This document shows, piece after piece, positions 43,464 through 52,267 of a stretch of DNA of 64,000 nt. Below the pieces are notes generated by a model. It was not told where the DNA came from. It did not search any database and was given only the letters and a program-made list of their open reading frames with translations. This stretch comes from a virus, in the IMG/VR virus record IMGVR_UViG_3300046507_000371, positions 117,436 through 181,435 of that record; one strand, 5' to 3'. Position numbers and translations under genes: made by a program. How positions within the stretch are numbered: the first letter of the stretch is position 1; the number at the start of each line of letters is the position of its first letter.

Positions 43464-43817
43464 TTACTGAACTGCCTTAATGAGTTCATTCGACAGACGT
43501 TCTGCCAAAGCATTGTCTTGCGCTTCGGTAGGGTCGTCTTGATTCACAGGCTCACCAGTCGTAATGTAAAGCCAACGACCTTTCTTCAGAGCACCGATTT
43601 GGTTGGAGTCCGTAATTTCAGGACAGATTTCCCAACCAGGTTCGGTGCGAGGATGAAAACGACAATCCGTGGGAGCATTGTCAGGGCATGCGCAATAACG
43701 TGTCCGGATAGCTGTTGGATAAACAATAGCTGGACCTTCCGCGTTTGCGGCATTGAGACGGTCACGAAGACTGAACTCGAATGCCTGAATTTCTTCTACG
43801 TTTCTTTCAGACGACAC
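43464..43817 (-). CDS. Hypothetical protein (117 aa, GTG start)
   Basis: GTG 43817 has AGGAG eight bases upstream. The product contains TRYCACPDNAPTDCRFHPRT, a four-Cys/His cluster that probably binds zinc. It follows a ~320-base structured leader. No family recognised. Confidence 0.6.
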   Translation of the reverse strand: MSSERNVEEIQAFEFSLRDRLNAANAEGPAIVYPTAIRTRYCACPDNAPTDCRFHPRTEPGWEICPEITDSNQIGALKKGRWLYITTGEPVNQDDPTEAQDNALAERLSNELIKAVQ

Positions 43818-43819
43818 TT

Positions 43820-44137
43820 ATTTCTCCTTATTGCACAAGTGTACTTGCAACTCGTTCCCGTTAGGGAGGCTCGGGTCGAGGACGGCGTAGCCGTTCTAAG
43901 TAGGGACCCGAAGTTTATTACCAGAAAGTTACTCGCTGGCCTTCGTTTTAAAACACTAAAACAAACACATACTTGCAAGCTACCGTAAAACATCTACGGT
44001 ATTAAAGGTACTACTGGGGTAAACTCGTGGTTGTGTACCTGGTCTGGGTAAAGACATCCTTCGATGTCTTCCCAGAGAGTAAAAGAGGAAGTAGCTTCCT
44101 CTACCATCTGCTATTACGATGACTATACTTTACCCAG
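43820..44137 (-). ncRNA. Long structured leader or non-coding RNA
   Basis: About 320 bases from the 44141 promoter to the GTG at 43817 hold no gene. CTGGGTAAAG/CTTTACCCAG (44044-44053 with 44128-44137) encloses GAGGAAG/CTTCCTC plus a T run and AAGACATC/GATGTCTT, a nested multi-branch fold. Further down are ACCGTA/TACGGT, ACGGC/GCCGT, GGGTC/GACCC and TTGCA/TGCAA stems. No known riboswitch is recognised. Confidence 0.5.
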
Positions 44138-44140
44138 ATA

Positions 44141-44150
44141 CTTATACCAC
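44141..44150 (-). promoter_or_regulatory. GTGGTATAAG promoter motif
   Basis: Sixteen bases after the pnkp stop. It starts the structured leader 43820-44137. Confidence 0.7.
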
Positions 44151-44165
44151 GATTACGTCATTTAT

Positions 44166-46586
44166 TTAAAGACGCGGATCCATTTCTTTCTCTTGGTTGA
44201 GTTGCGAGATCATCTTCACAATCAACTCAGTCATTGCAGGACCGTTGTCAGCCGAAAGCATCTTCGTTGCCAGTTCGAACTCCTTGATAGAGACCTTCAG
44301 TTTACCACCAACTCGCTTCTGCTTGCACAGTGCTTCGTAGCGACGTTTGTAGTCGAAGCCATAGACGAGAGTCAGGTAATTTTCATTCCGGACTTTCATA
44401 TACGGTGCTACGTCTTCAGGTCCGGCGAGAGGTTTAATGACAACACCCTCCATGCCGTGTTCGATAGTCAGTTCCTTGAAGAAGTTTTCAGCCATTTGCA
44501 GCTGGCTCTCATCATCGAGATCGATGACCAGCCAGTCATCCCCATTCACTTCATCGAATGAGTCAGCTTGTTCAACGCGAGTAAATACATTGCCATCGAT
44601 TTTCAGAATTGCAAACGGCTTGTAATATGGCTCGCCAGTTGCGGAGTACAGATTCAGCGTATCCGAAAACGTCTTCAGATCGTTCTCAAGCAAATCCTGA
44701 GCATCGATCTTCTGCTTAAAGTCAAGCTTAGCAAATTCTTCGTCCTGAGCAAGTGTCGAAAGCTCATAGTGTACAAGACCTTCATACGCTTTGAACTGCT
44801 CTTCAACAAGACCAGTACCAAGAGTCGTCCACGGCAGAAGCTCACCGTCCAGAATAAGTTCATCGAACGAATTCGGAAGGAACTTTTCTTCATACTCAGC
44901 AAGAAGCTTCTGAAGCATAACAGTAAGCTCTTCTGTCATGCGAATCTTGAATCCATTTCTGGAAACAAGGAAACACTTCTCCGGTTGACCGTGATACAGA
45001 TACGCCTGACAACGTGAGCCCATGTACTTCGGTTGAATAGCAACCTGATCTACACCCTTGTCTTTGAAGTACTTAAGACCAGCTTCAAGGCTTTCGATCT
45101 TACCTTCGGTTGACGGAGCCGGAGCCATCGTACCAGAAATGTACTTAATGCCGTTCTTCAGCGTACGATTCAAAAACTTCATGTCGTCTGGAGACAACTT
45201 ATAATCATAAATGCTGAAGGGACGCTCCTTCAAACCGATAGGTACGGTCAAGTCAGACTTCAACTCTTTTTGATGCTCGACCAGCGACTCGGTCTTGACA
45301 TCGACGTAAACATATCGATTGTTTTTGTACGAAAACGCAGTAAGCTTGTTACCGTACACTGCTCCGGTATCCAGGAAGATCTTGTTACGGAACTCAATCT
45401 TACCGGCATTGTGAGCAACGTGACCGAATACATGAATAGGATGGTTACGAACAGCCTGATCGAAGATGAACTTGTACGCTTCACGATAGTCTTTATCACG
45501 ACGACCGAAAAGATTACGCTGCGCCTTAAGTGCATCATTGCTCAGCTTACCCAGATACTTGTTTTCACAAGGAGCATGGGTTACATACACGGTTCGTATA
45601 TCCCGTCCAAATACTTTCAGGAACGGAGTAGAGTGATTGTCAAACAAGTCAACAAGCACGGCGGCAAGGTCAGGACGTTCCAGGAGAACCTTAAGTGAAG
45701 ACATATACTTAGCCTCCAGTTCAAGATCAGGATTTTTGATTTCGCCCTTGATACGCTTCACAGCGTAGCTCTCATGGTTTCCGTGAATGATACGGCCACC
45801 TTCGTCAACAAACTTTGAAACCAGCCGAAGCATGTTCTCCGTGTCATTGCCTTTGTCTAGATAATCACCTACAAGAACGTTGATACTGTCCTTAGGCAAC
45901 TTCTCCAGCATTTCAGTAAGACCCTTAACGTGCTCATGGGTATCACCGATGATGTTCAGCTCTTTGTTCGAAGTCAAGTACAAGCTGCTCTTGGCATAAA
46001 CATCGAGGTCTTTGATTTCAACTTCGATATCAGCCCAGTACTTCGGATCACGTTCACGGATACGGATGTTTCCGTCGTGTTCTTTTCGGCCAAGGTTAGG
46101 AAGAACGTGCTGCTTAAAACGAGCTGCACTGCTGTCTACTACTAGCTTTTCTTCCGGCGTAGATTCAGACGAATATGACTTATTGGTGTACTCGAAAGTA
46201 ACCAGTTCAGTACGATACTCGTTGGTTTCCGCAAGAGTCCTGACTTTCTTTCGGAACTCGTCGTTCATGCCAGTCGTATCAACGATCACGAACTCGCTGT
46301 TGACAGGGAACATGATCGCAGCTTCAAGTTTCGCCATCAAGACCTTAAACGCGGCCTCTGAAGCCTCCGCCATGAGCGGGGAATACCGATGGAGGTTCTT
46401 ATGGCCGTAAAGGCTCTCACGCTCGGAATCGGAGCTGATAATAGGAATTGCACAGCTCGCTCCAAGCCCTGCTTTGGCCATTTCTTCGCCAAGCGCAAGT
46501 TGAAGTTGGTGTGAGAACGTGCTCTTACCGCACATCGAAGGTCCGACGAGAATAAAAACGGTATGGAGCTTAGTTTCGATTTTCAT
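44166..46586 (-). CDS. pnkp: Bacterial-type Pnkp: RNA 5'-kinase / 2',3'-phosphatase / ligase
   Basis: Pnkp heals and seals broken RNA. The 806-residue protein has all three modules: a kinase P-loop GPSMCGKST at 15-23; a metallophosphoesterase with GDTHEH (214-219), GDYLDKGND (240-248), GNHE (269-272) and FGHV (387-390); and a ligase adenylyltransferase domain with the nucleotide-binding Lys in QPKYMGSR (about 520). Length fits the bacterial enzyme (~850). Its start overlaps the hen1 stop, the standard bacterial pair. It would repair tRNA cut by host anticodon nucleases. Confidence 0.93.
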   Translation of the reverse strand: MKIETKLHTVFILVGPSMCGKSTFSHQLQLALGEEMAKAGLGASCAIPIISSDSERESLYGHKNLHRYSPLMAEASEAAFKVLMAKLEAAIMFPVNSEFVIVDTTGMNDEFRKKVRTLAETNEYRTELVTFEYTNKSYSSESTPEEKLVVDSSAARFKQHVLPNLGRKEHDGNIRIRERDPKYWADIEVEIKDLDVYAKSSLYLTSNKELNIIGDTHEHVKGLTEMLEKLPKDSINVLVGDYLDKGNDTENMLRLVSKFVDEGGRIIHGNHESYAVKRIKGEIKNPDLELEAKYMSSLKVLLERPDLAAVLVDLFDNHSTPFLKVFGRDIRTVYVTHAPCENKYLGKLSNDALKAQRNLFGRRDKDYREAYKFIFDQAVRNHPIHVFGHVAHNAGKIEFRNKIFLDTGAVYGNKLTAFSYKNNRYVYVDVKTESLVEHQKELKSDLTVPIGLKERPFSIYDYKLSPDDMKFLNRTLKNGIKYISGTMAPAPSTEGKIESLEAGLKYFKDKGVDQVAIQPKYMGSRCQAYLYHGQPEKCFLVSRNGFKIRMTEELTVMLQKLLAEYEEKFLPNSFDELILDGELLPWTTLGTGLVEEQFKAYEGLVHYELSTLAQDEEFAKLDFKQKIDAQDLLENDLKTFSDTLNLYSATGEPYYKPFAILKIDGNVFTRVEQADSFDEVNGDDWLVIDLDDESQLQMAENFFKELTIEHGMEGVVIKPLAGPEDVAPYMKVRNENYLTLVYGFDYKRRYEALCKQKRVGGKLKVSIKEFELATKMLSADNGPAMTELIVKMISQLNQEKEMDPRL

Positions 46587-47893
46587 GCTTGATCCTTGTT
46601 CTTAGTTACTACCACCATCGTCGAAGTAGCAATGTTATTTACACTATCACCGATTCCTTGAACAGAAATAGAGATTGCATGACCTTCCGAAACATTCCAG
46701 AACCAGTCACCGAATTCTTTAAGGCCCGGCTCCCACTTGTGATCATCATGACGGAACTGTGTTTCGTCCATCAGATAGTTCACATTGAATTCCTTGTTAG
46801 GAACCGTGAGAATCAGCTTGTTGAAGTTAGTCTTCAGCACGGCTTGAATCAGCTCTGCTGCGACATCCTTTTCCATGTGTTCAAGCACTTCAGTGATGAG
46901 TACATCAGCTCCATCGAATAGAGCGCTGCAATCGTCAATTGATTCAGGAGTTGCTGCTTCTTTGAAGGTGATATTCTCAACTCCTCGACCACTGGCTTTC
47001 CCCACGGCGTTCTCACGTACTTCGTCATCCGCTTCATACGCAAGGATTTGTTCATACTTTGCACTGAGCGGGATCGAATAATTGAGTTCGCCGAACCCAA
47101 TGTCAATGAGGACCGACCCTCCTCCCAAATGCGGGAAGATAGCCTCTTTACGTTGACTGAGAGTGTCCCCGTGCCAGAGGTTAATACTGGGCGTATCGAG
47201 CAACGGCTTGTTTTTAGCAAAGGTTTCACGATTCGTAAACACATTCCGTTTAAAGAGGTATCGGATGAAGTAAGGTGCATCGATGCGATTAATTGCATTG
47301 ATGTACTTTTCAATGATATCTCCCTTAAGGTTGACGTAAATGCTCTTTGTCGTAACGCAGAACATCAAGAAAATAACCATTGCTGCATTCAGAAGATGAT
47401 GAACACTAGGTCCGACAATGCGAACTTTGTATGCATGACCAGAAATCAGTTCTGCATGAAAGCTGTAGCCTTGATCGAAACCAAACGGCCCATTGAAATG
47501 TTGCTCCATGTGCCTAAGCGTGCTTGCACTGCGAATCTCAACCGTAGTTTCGAGCCATGCGCTAAAAGGAACACTAGCATCTTCTTCCTGATGTTCTTTG
47601 AACGCAGTTGCCAGGCAGTTCGTCATCAGGCTAATCGGAAGGTACGGCGAAGCATAGCGAGTACGATCAAGATACTCAAACTCCTGGTCCCGCCCTTCGG
47701 CAAATGAGCAGTGCAGAGCATGATCCTTGAACCACAACCTAAAAGCTTGGTCTCCTTCTAGAAACCATCCGTACACTGAACCTTGTCGGATGGACTTCTT
47801 AAACGGATCTTTCGATTCACGAATCGTTGCGGGGTTTTTCTGAATGACCCAAGAAAACTTCGGGTTACTAGACCCAAGAGTAAGCACTGACAT
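46583..47893 (-). CDS. hen1: Hen1 RNA 3'-terminal 2'-O-methyltransferase
   Basis: Hen1 methylates the 3' 2'-OH of cut RNA before Pnkp seals it, making the junction resistant to a second cut. The 436-residue protein has the bacterial N-terminal domain that supports Pnkp ligation, then the methyltransferase with DIGFGE (264-269), EVLEHME (335-341) and RHDDHKWE (381-388), whose Glu and His residues bind the catalytic metal. ATGA overlap with pnkp. Key residues look intact. Confidence 0.92.
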   Translation of the reverse strand: MSVLTLGSSNPKFSWVIQKNPATIRESKDPFKKSIRQGSVYGWFLEGDQAFRLWFKDHALHCSFAEGRDQEFEYLDRTRYASPYLPISLMTNCLATAFKEHQEEDASVPFSAWLETTVEIRSASTLRHMEQHFNGPFGFDQGYSFHAELISGHAYKVRIVGPSVHHLLNAAMVIFLMFCVTTKSIYVNLKGDIIEKYINAINRIDAPYFIRYLFKRNVFTNRETFAKNKPLLDTPSINLWHGDTLSQRKEAIFPHLGGGSVLIDIGFGELNYSIPLSAKYEQILAYEADDEVRENAVGKASGRGVENITFKEAATPESIDDCSALFDGADVLITEVLEHMEKDVAAELIQAVLKTNFNKLILTVPNKEFNVNYLMDETQFRHDDHKWEPGLKEFGDWFWNVSEGHAISISVQGIGDSVNNIATSTMVVVTKNKDQA

Positions 47894-47935
47894 TATTTAA
47901 CCTTTTTGGAAGAGAGGTTTATGGACGACATAAAT

Positions 47936-47953
47936 GATAGGACGAATCCTATC
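47936..47953 (-). other. UUCG hairpin at the start of the hen1-pnkp leader
   Basis: GATAGGA-TTCG-TCCTATC lies twelve bases below the 47965 promoter, at the expected 5' end of the hen1-pnkp mRNA. A hyperstable tetraloop there may protect the message. Confidence 0.6.
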
Positions 47954-47964
47954 GTAATACTTCA

Positions 47965-47974
47965 CTTATACCAA
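47965..47974 (-). promoter_or_regulatory. TTGGTATAAG promoter motif for hen1-pnkp
   Basis: In the 83-base gap above hen1, overlapping the last bases of the preceding region. It makes hen1-pnkp an independent transcription unit. Confidence 0.75.
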
Positions 47975-47976
47975 AA

Positions 47977-48153
47977 TCATAGGTATTGTGTGAAAGGTCC
48001 AGTTGGATCTGGTTGGCGAGTGAAGGTTGCTGGGCCTTTAAAGGCGTCTTCATAATAACCGCAAGACTTACATTCTACCCAAAGAGGTGCATTGACTAGA
48101 CGGTGTTTATTCAATTCGCCGCATTCAGGGCATTCTTCTAGGATATTGGTCAT
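47977..48153 (-). CDS. Zinc-ribbon small protein (58 aa)
   Basis: Four cysteines in TNILEECPECGEL and WVECKSCGYYED form a zinc ribbon. ATG 48153 overlaps the nucleotidyltransferase stop (ATGA), so the two are coupled. The protein may help the transferase bind RNA. Confidence 0.65.
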   Translation of the reverse strand: MTNILEECPECGELNKHRLVNAPLWVECKSCGYYEDAFKGPATFTRQPDPTGPFTQYL

Positions 48154-49154
48154 TGCAGTTTCCACATTTCGTAAGACCGTTTTACATCTTCGGTCAGTTG
48201 TTCCAATTTCAGACTATCTACCATTCTCTGAAAGGCTTCTCTGTCTTCACCTCTGTAATCAGACATGAAGTTTCCAAGCTCTTTACCGGTAAGGCCAGTC
48301 CACTCAGATACGTTATTACCGTTGAACTTATCCTTAACACGCTCTGCTCGGAAATAGTCAAGCGTGGCCTTGATAAAGTTCAGACCTATCTCTTGTGGCT
48401 CAGCTTCAGAAGCCAGCAGGATGCCGAGATCTTTTGAACCTCGCTTATCATTAAGATGTTTATTATCCATCCACTCCAAGAAAAGCATATACGTATTGCG
48501 TTTCTTATCACGGACTCGGCCTACAGCATTACGATTTTCCAACAGGTAATTCCACTTAGTGAAGTACTTGCTTGAGATTACGTATTCAAAGATAGCTTCC
48601 AGGTTATCAAATCCCAATGCATACCTGGAAGGGTCGTATCCGAGAAGATCGAGGGCCTTTTCAAAGTTCTGAGTGATACAGATTTCTTTGACAAGAGTGG
48701 TTCCGACGATGTACTTATACCAGAGACCGTCGTGGCCAAACTTGAGACCGAGCCCATGAGCAGTCTGACCGATAAGATTACCAAGATCATTGAAAGCAAA
48801 ATACTTAAAGGCAAAGTCATGGATTTCTCTAGGGACGGTAATGAAATCAATTTGAAAAATGGTTCGCTTAAACATCAAACCAGAAATGTCTAAAGCGAAA
48901 GAGATAACGTTTCCGTTAGTGTGAACCTCAGGAGAGTTAAGAGCTTTTTCGCAAAACTCTCTAAGAGTCTTTATCTCAATACCTGAAATCAGAATGTCAA
49001 GATCACCAAAACTCTCTTTCTCTCTATATGCCGGAATAACTGAAATGATTGCGTCTGGAAAAGCTTCTTTAAGAACAGTACTCGTACCTTCTGCTACATA
49101 GTCGTAGTACTGTTTCTCCAGACGGACTGCATTGCTGATTGCATTACCGCCCAT
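48150..49154 (-). CDS. Pol-beta-fold nucleotidyltransferase (334 aa)
   Basis: The N-terminal part contains KESFGDLDILISG (the G-S/D-x-D signature of pol-beta-type transferases) and a later third acidic position in IFQIDFITV. The remaining ~200 residues are helical. Such enzymes add nucleotides to RNA or proteins (CCA-adding, poly(A), antibiotic or toxin types). Next to pnkp-hen1, a role in repairing tRNA 3' ends is plausible but not shown. Confidence 0.75.
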   Translation of the reverse strand: MGGNAISNAVRLEKQYYDYVAEGTSTVLKEAFPDAIISVIPAYREKESFGDLDILISGIEIKTLREFCEKALNSPEVHTNGNVISFALDISGLMFKRTIFQIDFITVPREIHDFAFKYFAFNDLGNLIGQTAHGLGLKFGHDGLWYKYIVGTTLVKEICITQNFEKALDLLGYDPSRYALGFDNLEAIFEYVISSKYFTKWNYLLENRNAVGRVRDKKRNTYMLFLEWMDNKHLNDKRGSKDLGILLASEAEPQEIGLNFIKATLDYFRAERVKDKFNGNNVSEWTGLTGKELGNFMSDYRGEDREAFQRMVDSLKLEQLTEDVKRSYEMWKLQ

Positions 49155-49161
49155 GACTTCC

Positions 49162-49380
49162 TCACTTTTTTGCAGCTACAAGATCTGAACCAAACTTTAC
49201 AACGATAATTACGAGTGCAACCGGAAGGGTGATCGGCCAGAACAGACAAGCAAAGCCAAGCAGAAGTCCATACACAAACATATGAATCGTGTGGTAAGGC
49301 AACTGACGTTTCTTGTTAAGACCAAGAGCTACCGTAAAGGCAGCTACCCACAACAGAATTGCGAATAACAGATAGTCCAC
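49162..49380 (-). CDS. Small membrane protein (72 aa)
   Basis: Two hydrophobic segments (YLLFAILLWVAAFTVALGL and IHMFVYGLLLGFACLFWPIT) with a third weaker one, and a basic KK end. AGGA lies just below its stop as the ribosome site of the next gene. Confidence 0.6.
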   Translation of the reverse strand: MDYLLFAILLWVAAFTVALGLNKKRQLPYHTIHMFVYGLLLGFACLFWPITLPVALVIIVVKFGSDLVAAKK

Positions 49381-50106
49381 TTAATTCTCCTTGACGGCCT
49401 TATCGACCTTATCCAAAATAGTAAGCACCTTGTCAATATCAAACTTGTCTTCAGTGCGAGCACCGGATTCAAGATCGATCCAAACGAAGCCTTCTTCCAC
49501 ATCTTTGTGTTGCTGTAGCAATTCGAACACTGTTTGTTCTACGTTGTCTACGTTGATTCCACCTGCATAACCTACGTCATACCGGCTAGCCCAAGGTTCT
49601 GGAATATCCGGCCATCCTGCTTCCTGCCAGGAAATACCTCTGCCGCCAGAAGCGTCAAGGAGAATTTTCAGATCAGGAGGTACATCTTCATCGAACATTC
49701 CATTGAGAAGAATGTCGGTGTTCTGACTATACTGGACGATTACAGTATTCTTCTCAGCCTTTGCGAATTCAAAGATCAAGTCTTTGTTTTCCGCAGTCAA
49801 GAAATTGAACTGAACTGCGTTGTACCCTAGCGTTACTTCGTTTTCGAAATGTTTCCAAGAAGACAGAAACGCCTCTACCGATTTGCCACAAAGATGCGCA
49901 GCAAGAGTGTAGTATTCACCTCTATCGTTCGTTGCCCAGTACAGCTTCTCCCTCCACTGTGCTGTTGGGTAACGAGGTTGGCCCTCACGGGATTTAGAAA
50001 ATAGAATGCCCCATTCTACGAACGGGTATTCACGACCGATATCATCAAGAAGATTTGGATCAACCGCATCATCTGCACCGGTAATAGTAACGCCTAGTTC
50101 AATCAT
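49381..50106 (-). CDS. Phosphoribosylanthranilate isomerase-like TIM barrel
   Basis: The C-terminal part reads VGYAGGINVDNVEQTVFELL and VWIDLESGARTEDKFDIDKV, which parallels the TrpF segments GGL-x-x-x-NV and D-x-SSG-x-E-x-x-x-G-x-KD. The N-terminal GVTITGADDAVDPN also fits the TrpF start. TrpF acts in tryptophan synthesis, so a phage relative may have another substrate. With a tRNA-Trp-like suppressor in the genome, a link to tryptophan is an appealing but unproven idea. Confidence 0.65.
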   Translation of the reverse strand: MIELGVTITGADDAVDPNLLDDIGREYPFVEWGILFSKSREGQPRYPTAQWREKLYWATNDRGEYYTLAAHLCGKSVEAFLSSWKHFENEVTLGYNAVQFNFLTAENKDLIFEFAKAEKNTVIVQYSQNTDILLNGMFDEDVPPDLKILLDASGGRGISWQEAGWPDIPEPWASRYDVGYAGGINVDNVEQTVFELLQQHKDVEEGFVWIDLESGARTEDKFDIDKVLTILDKVDKAVKEN

Positions 50107-50108
50107 TG

Positions 50109-50558
50109 TTATTCCTTTGGAATTGCTGATACTGCTAATTGATCTACTGCTTCATTCCAGACATTACCGGAATGACCTTTGACCCATTTCCATGTCAAAT
50201 TCTTATGCTGTTCACAAACTCTGTCTAACCGTTCCCATAGGTCTCGATTTTTAACTGGTTGTTTATTTGAACCGATCCAGTTCTTTGTCTTCCAACCTTT
50301 AATCCATTCTGTAATTCCTTGCAGAACGTATTTGGAATCCGTTATTACAACAATTGATTCAGGCTTGCCATCTAGGAAAGATTCTAGGCCTGAAATTGCA
50401 CCCATTAGTTCCATGCGATTATTGGTCGTATCTTTCTCTCCGCCACTTCCACGTTCCAACATTCCATTTGTTTCGCTTACTGCAATGTACCCATACCCGC
50501 CTGGCCCTGGATTACCAGAGCAGGCTCCATCGGTGTAAATGGTAACCTGCTTCGTCAT
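50109..50558 (-). CDS. rnhA: Ribonuclease HI
   Basis: RNase HI cuts the RNA strand of RNA-DNA hybrids. The 149-residue protein has IYTDGACSGNPGPGG (first Asp), NNRMELMGAISGLE (Glu), VITDSKYV (Asp) and KGHSGNVWNEAVDQLA (His and last Asp; the usual NERAD is NEAVD). Length is normal. It probably removes primers or R-loops; its start touches the polymerase stop. Confidence 0.92.
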   Translation of the reverse strand: MTKQVTIYTDGACSGNPGPGGYGYIAVSETNGMLERGSGGEKDTTNNRMELMGAISGLESFLDGKPESIVVITDSKYVLQGITEWIKGWKTKNWIGSNKQPVKNRDLWERLDRVCEQHKNLTWKWVKGHSGNVWNEAVDQLAVSAIPKE

Positions 50559-52267
50559 TATGCCTTCTTCTTAAATAACATATCGTTAATTGCTTCTTGC
50601 GTTACGCCGCGATGTACTTGTTCTACTTGACCCCAGTTAAAGCCGATTTCACCTTCAACTCCAATCGGAAGATCAAGCCAATCAAAGTTTTCGACAGGCC
50701 ATTCGTTCATATAGTAGAACGCTGTTTCAATTACTTGTGCTGCATTCTCAATCGGAATCTCAAACTCAATCGAATCGTACACAGTACAGATTGACTTGTT
50801 ACGGGGATCAAGTTTCTTGATTGCTTCATTCAGATTAGCGAATGTAACTAGACCAAGAGTTGAAGTCGCACTTTGAATCCGTACGTTCTGAGCATTTCGA
50901 AGAGATGCGTTATACGCTGCAGTCTTCTTGAATACTTCTTGTGCTACATACTCATGCTTGTACTGACCAAATGGAGTCCACACCTTCTGATTCCAACGAG
51001 CCATGTTATGTGACTCCTCAATGTAGTCCTTAACTCCAGGATATGCATTGAAGTACATGTTGACCAGACGCTCAGCCTCGTCCTTCTCAATCGCTAGCTG
51101 CATTGCAATACCGCCGACTGACGAACCATACAAAATCGAGAACGTCAAAGTCTTAGCAACTTGTCGCATACGCTTGTATTCTTTGTTAAGCGCATTAGTC
51201 TTATCTTCAAGAACGTGAATGTAATCGTCGTACGGAATTCTCATCATAGCACTTGCGGAATAGGAGTGAAAATCAAGTCCCTCAGCAATTGCCTTCAGCA
51301 TATTCTTGTCTTTACAGATTGCTCCGAGAATCTTTACTTCCGCTGACGAAAAATCGAAAGCAATAAACACATTACCGGAGTCAACAGTATAACATTCCCT
51401 AACGTTGTAGCCATGTTTTGGCCGAGGTAACTGTGTAAGATTTGGGGAATCACCAGTGATGCGAAAACTACTAGTACCGAACATGTTATAGCTAGGATGA
51501 ATACGACCATCACGCTTAACAAAGTCTTCGACATACGTTTTGATGAACGTGTTATGTACACTGTTGATATCCTTTCTTTTAGCCATGTCTGCCAAGAACT
51601 GAAACTTGGGGTCTTCGGCAGTATATTGGTTGGCTAGTGGATTTAAACCAGCCAAGGTTAAGAGTGCAGCACCGTCAGTTGCATCGTCACCAGACTTCGT
51701 TTTAAACGGGGCAACAAACCCTAACTCTTCATAGAGCAACTTGCCGACTTCCGTGCCGGAATCAAGGTTAATACGTTTGCCTAATGCTGTGAAAATCTTC
51801 TCGTCAAATTCTTCAACTTCACGAACCATCTGCTCAGAGATCTTACGGTTACGATCTACGTCATAGACCATTCCGTTAATTTCCAAGTCAATGATGAATT
51901 CGTGACACATCATCTCTGTATTGACAATCGATTCGATAATCGCTGGAGCCTTGGCCTTAATTGGCGCTCCTGTCGGTCCTGCAATCTGAACTTCCTGCGG
52001 CTTGACCATTGCTGGCCATAAACCTGTCAGAACCTCTGACGTTACGATATTGTCGATACCTGCATATACATACAAGTCTTCGCTATCAAAGTCCTCGTAT
52101 GTACGGTAGATCTTCTTTTCTAATACCGGTTCTTCTACCTTTGGCTTAGGCTCTGCTTTCTTGCGAGTTTTTTTCTCTACTGGCTGTTCAACTACCGCTG
52201 CAACAATCTTCTCTTCTAGAATCTGCTCAGTTGACTTCTTTGCTTTTGGATCTACGCGCTTAATCAC
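50558..52267 (-). CDS. polA: DNA polymerase A, polymerase domain with exonuclease motif III
   Basis: This 569-residue chain holds the polymerase: motif A IAFDFSSAEVKI, motif B RQVAKTLTFSILYG and motif C CTVYDSIEFE, where the usual HDE is YDS. It starts, after a Lys-rich linker (EKKTRKKAEPKPK), with DLYVYAGIDNI, which matches exonuclease motif III (Y-x-x-x-D). So the exonuclease domain is cut between this gene and the one upstream. GTG start, overlapping the upstream stop by eight bases in the +1 frame. Confidence 0.9.
   Translation of the reverse strand: MIKRVDPKAKKSTEQILEEKIVAAVVEQPVEKKTRKKAEPKPKVEEPVLEKKIYRTYEDFDSEDLYVYAGIDNIVTSEVLTGLWPAMVKPQEVQIAGPTGAPIKAKAPAIIESIVNTEMMCHEFIIDLEINGMVYDVDRNRKISEQMVREVEEFDEKIFTALGKRINLDSGTEVGKLLYEELGFVAPFKTKSGDDATDGAALLTLAGLNPLANQYTAEDPKFQFLADMAKRKDINSVHNTFIKTYVEDFVKRDGRIHPSYNMFGTSSFRITGDSPNLTQLPRPKHGYNVRECYTVDSGNVFIAFDFSSAEVKILGAICKDKNMLKAIAEGLDFHSYSASAMMRIPYDDYIHVLEDKTNALNKEYKRMRQVAKTLTFSILYGSSVGGIAMQLAIEKDEAERLVNMYFNAYPGVKDYIEESHNMARWNQKVWTPFGQYKHEYVAQEVFKKTAAYNASLRNAQNVRIQSATSTLGLVTFANLNEAIKKLDPRNKSICTVYDSIEFEIPIENAAQVIETAFYYMNEWPVENFDWLDLPIGVEGEIGFNWGQVEQVHRGVTQEAINDMLFKKKA

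Noticed and set aside
48715-48723. TGGTATAAG on the minus strand inside the nucleotidyltransferase gene
   Set aside because: It lies within coding sequence (Leu-Trp-Tyr-Lys-Tyr), with no gene start downstream, so I treat it as chance.
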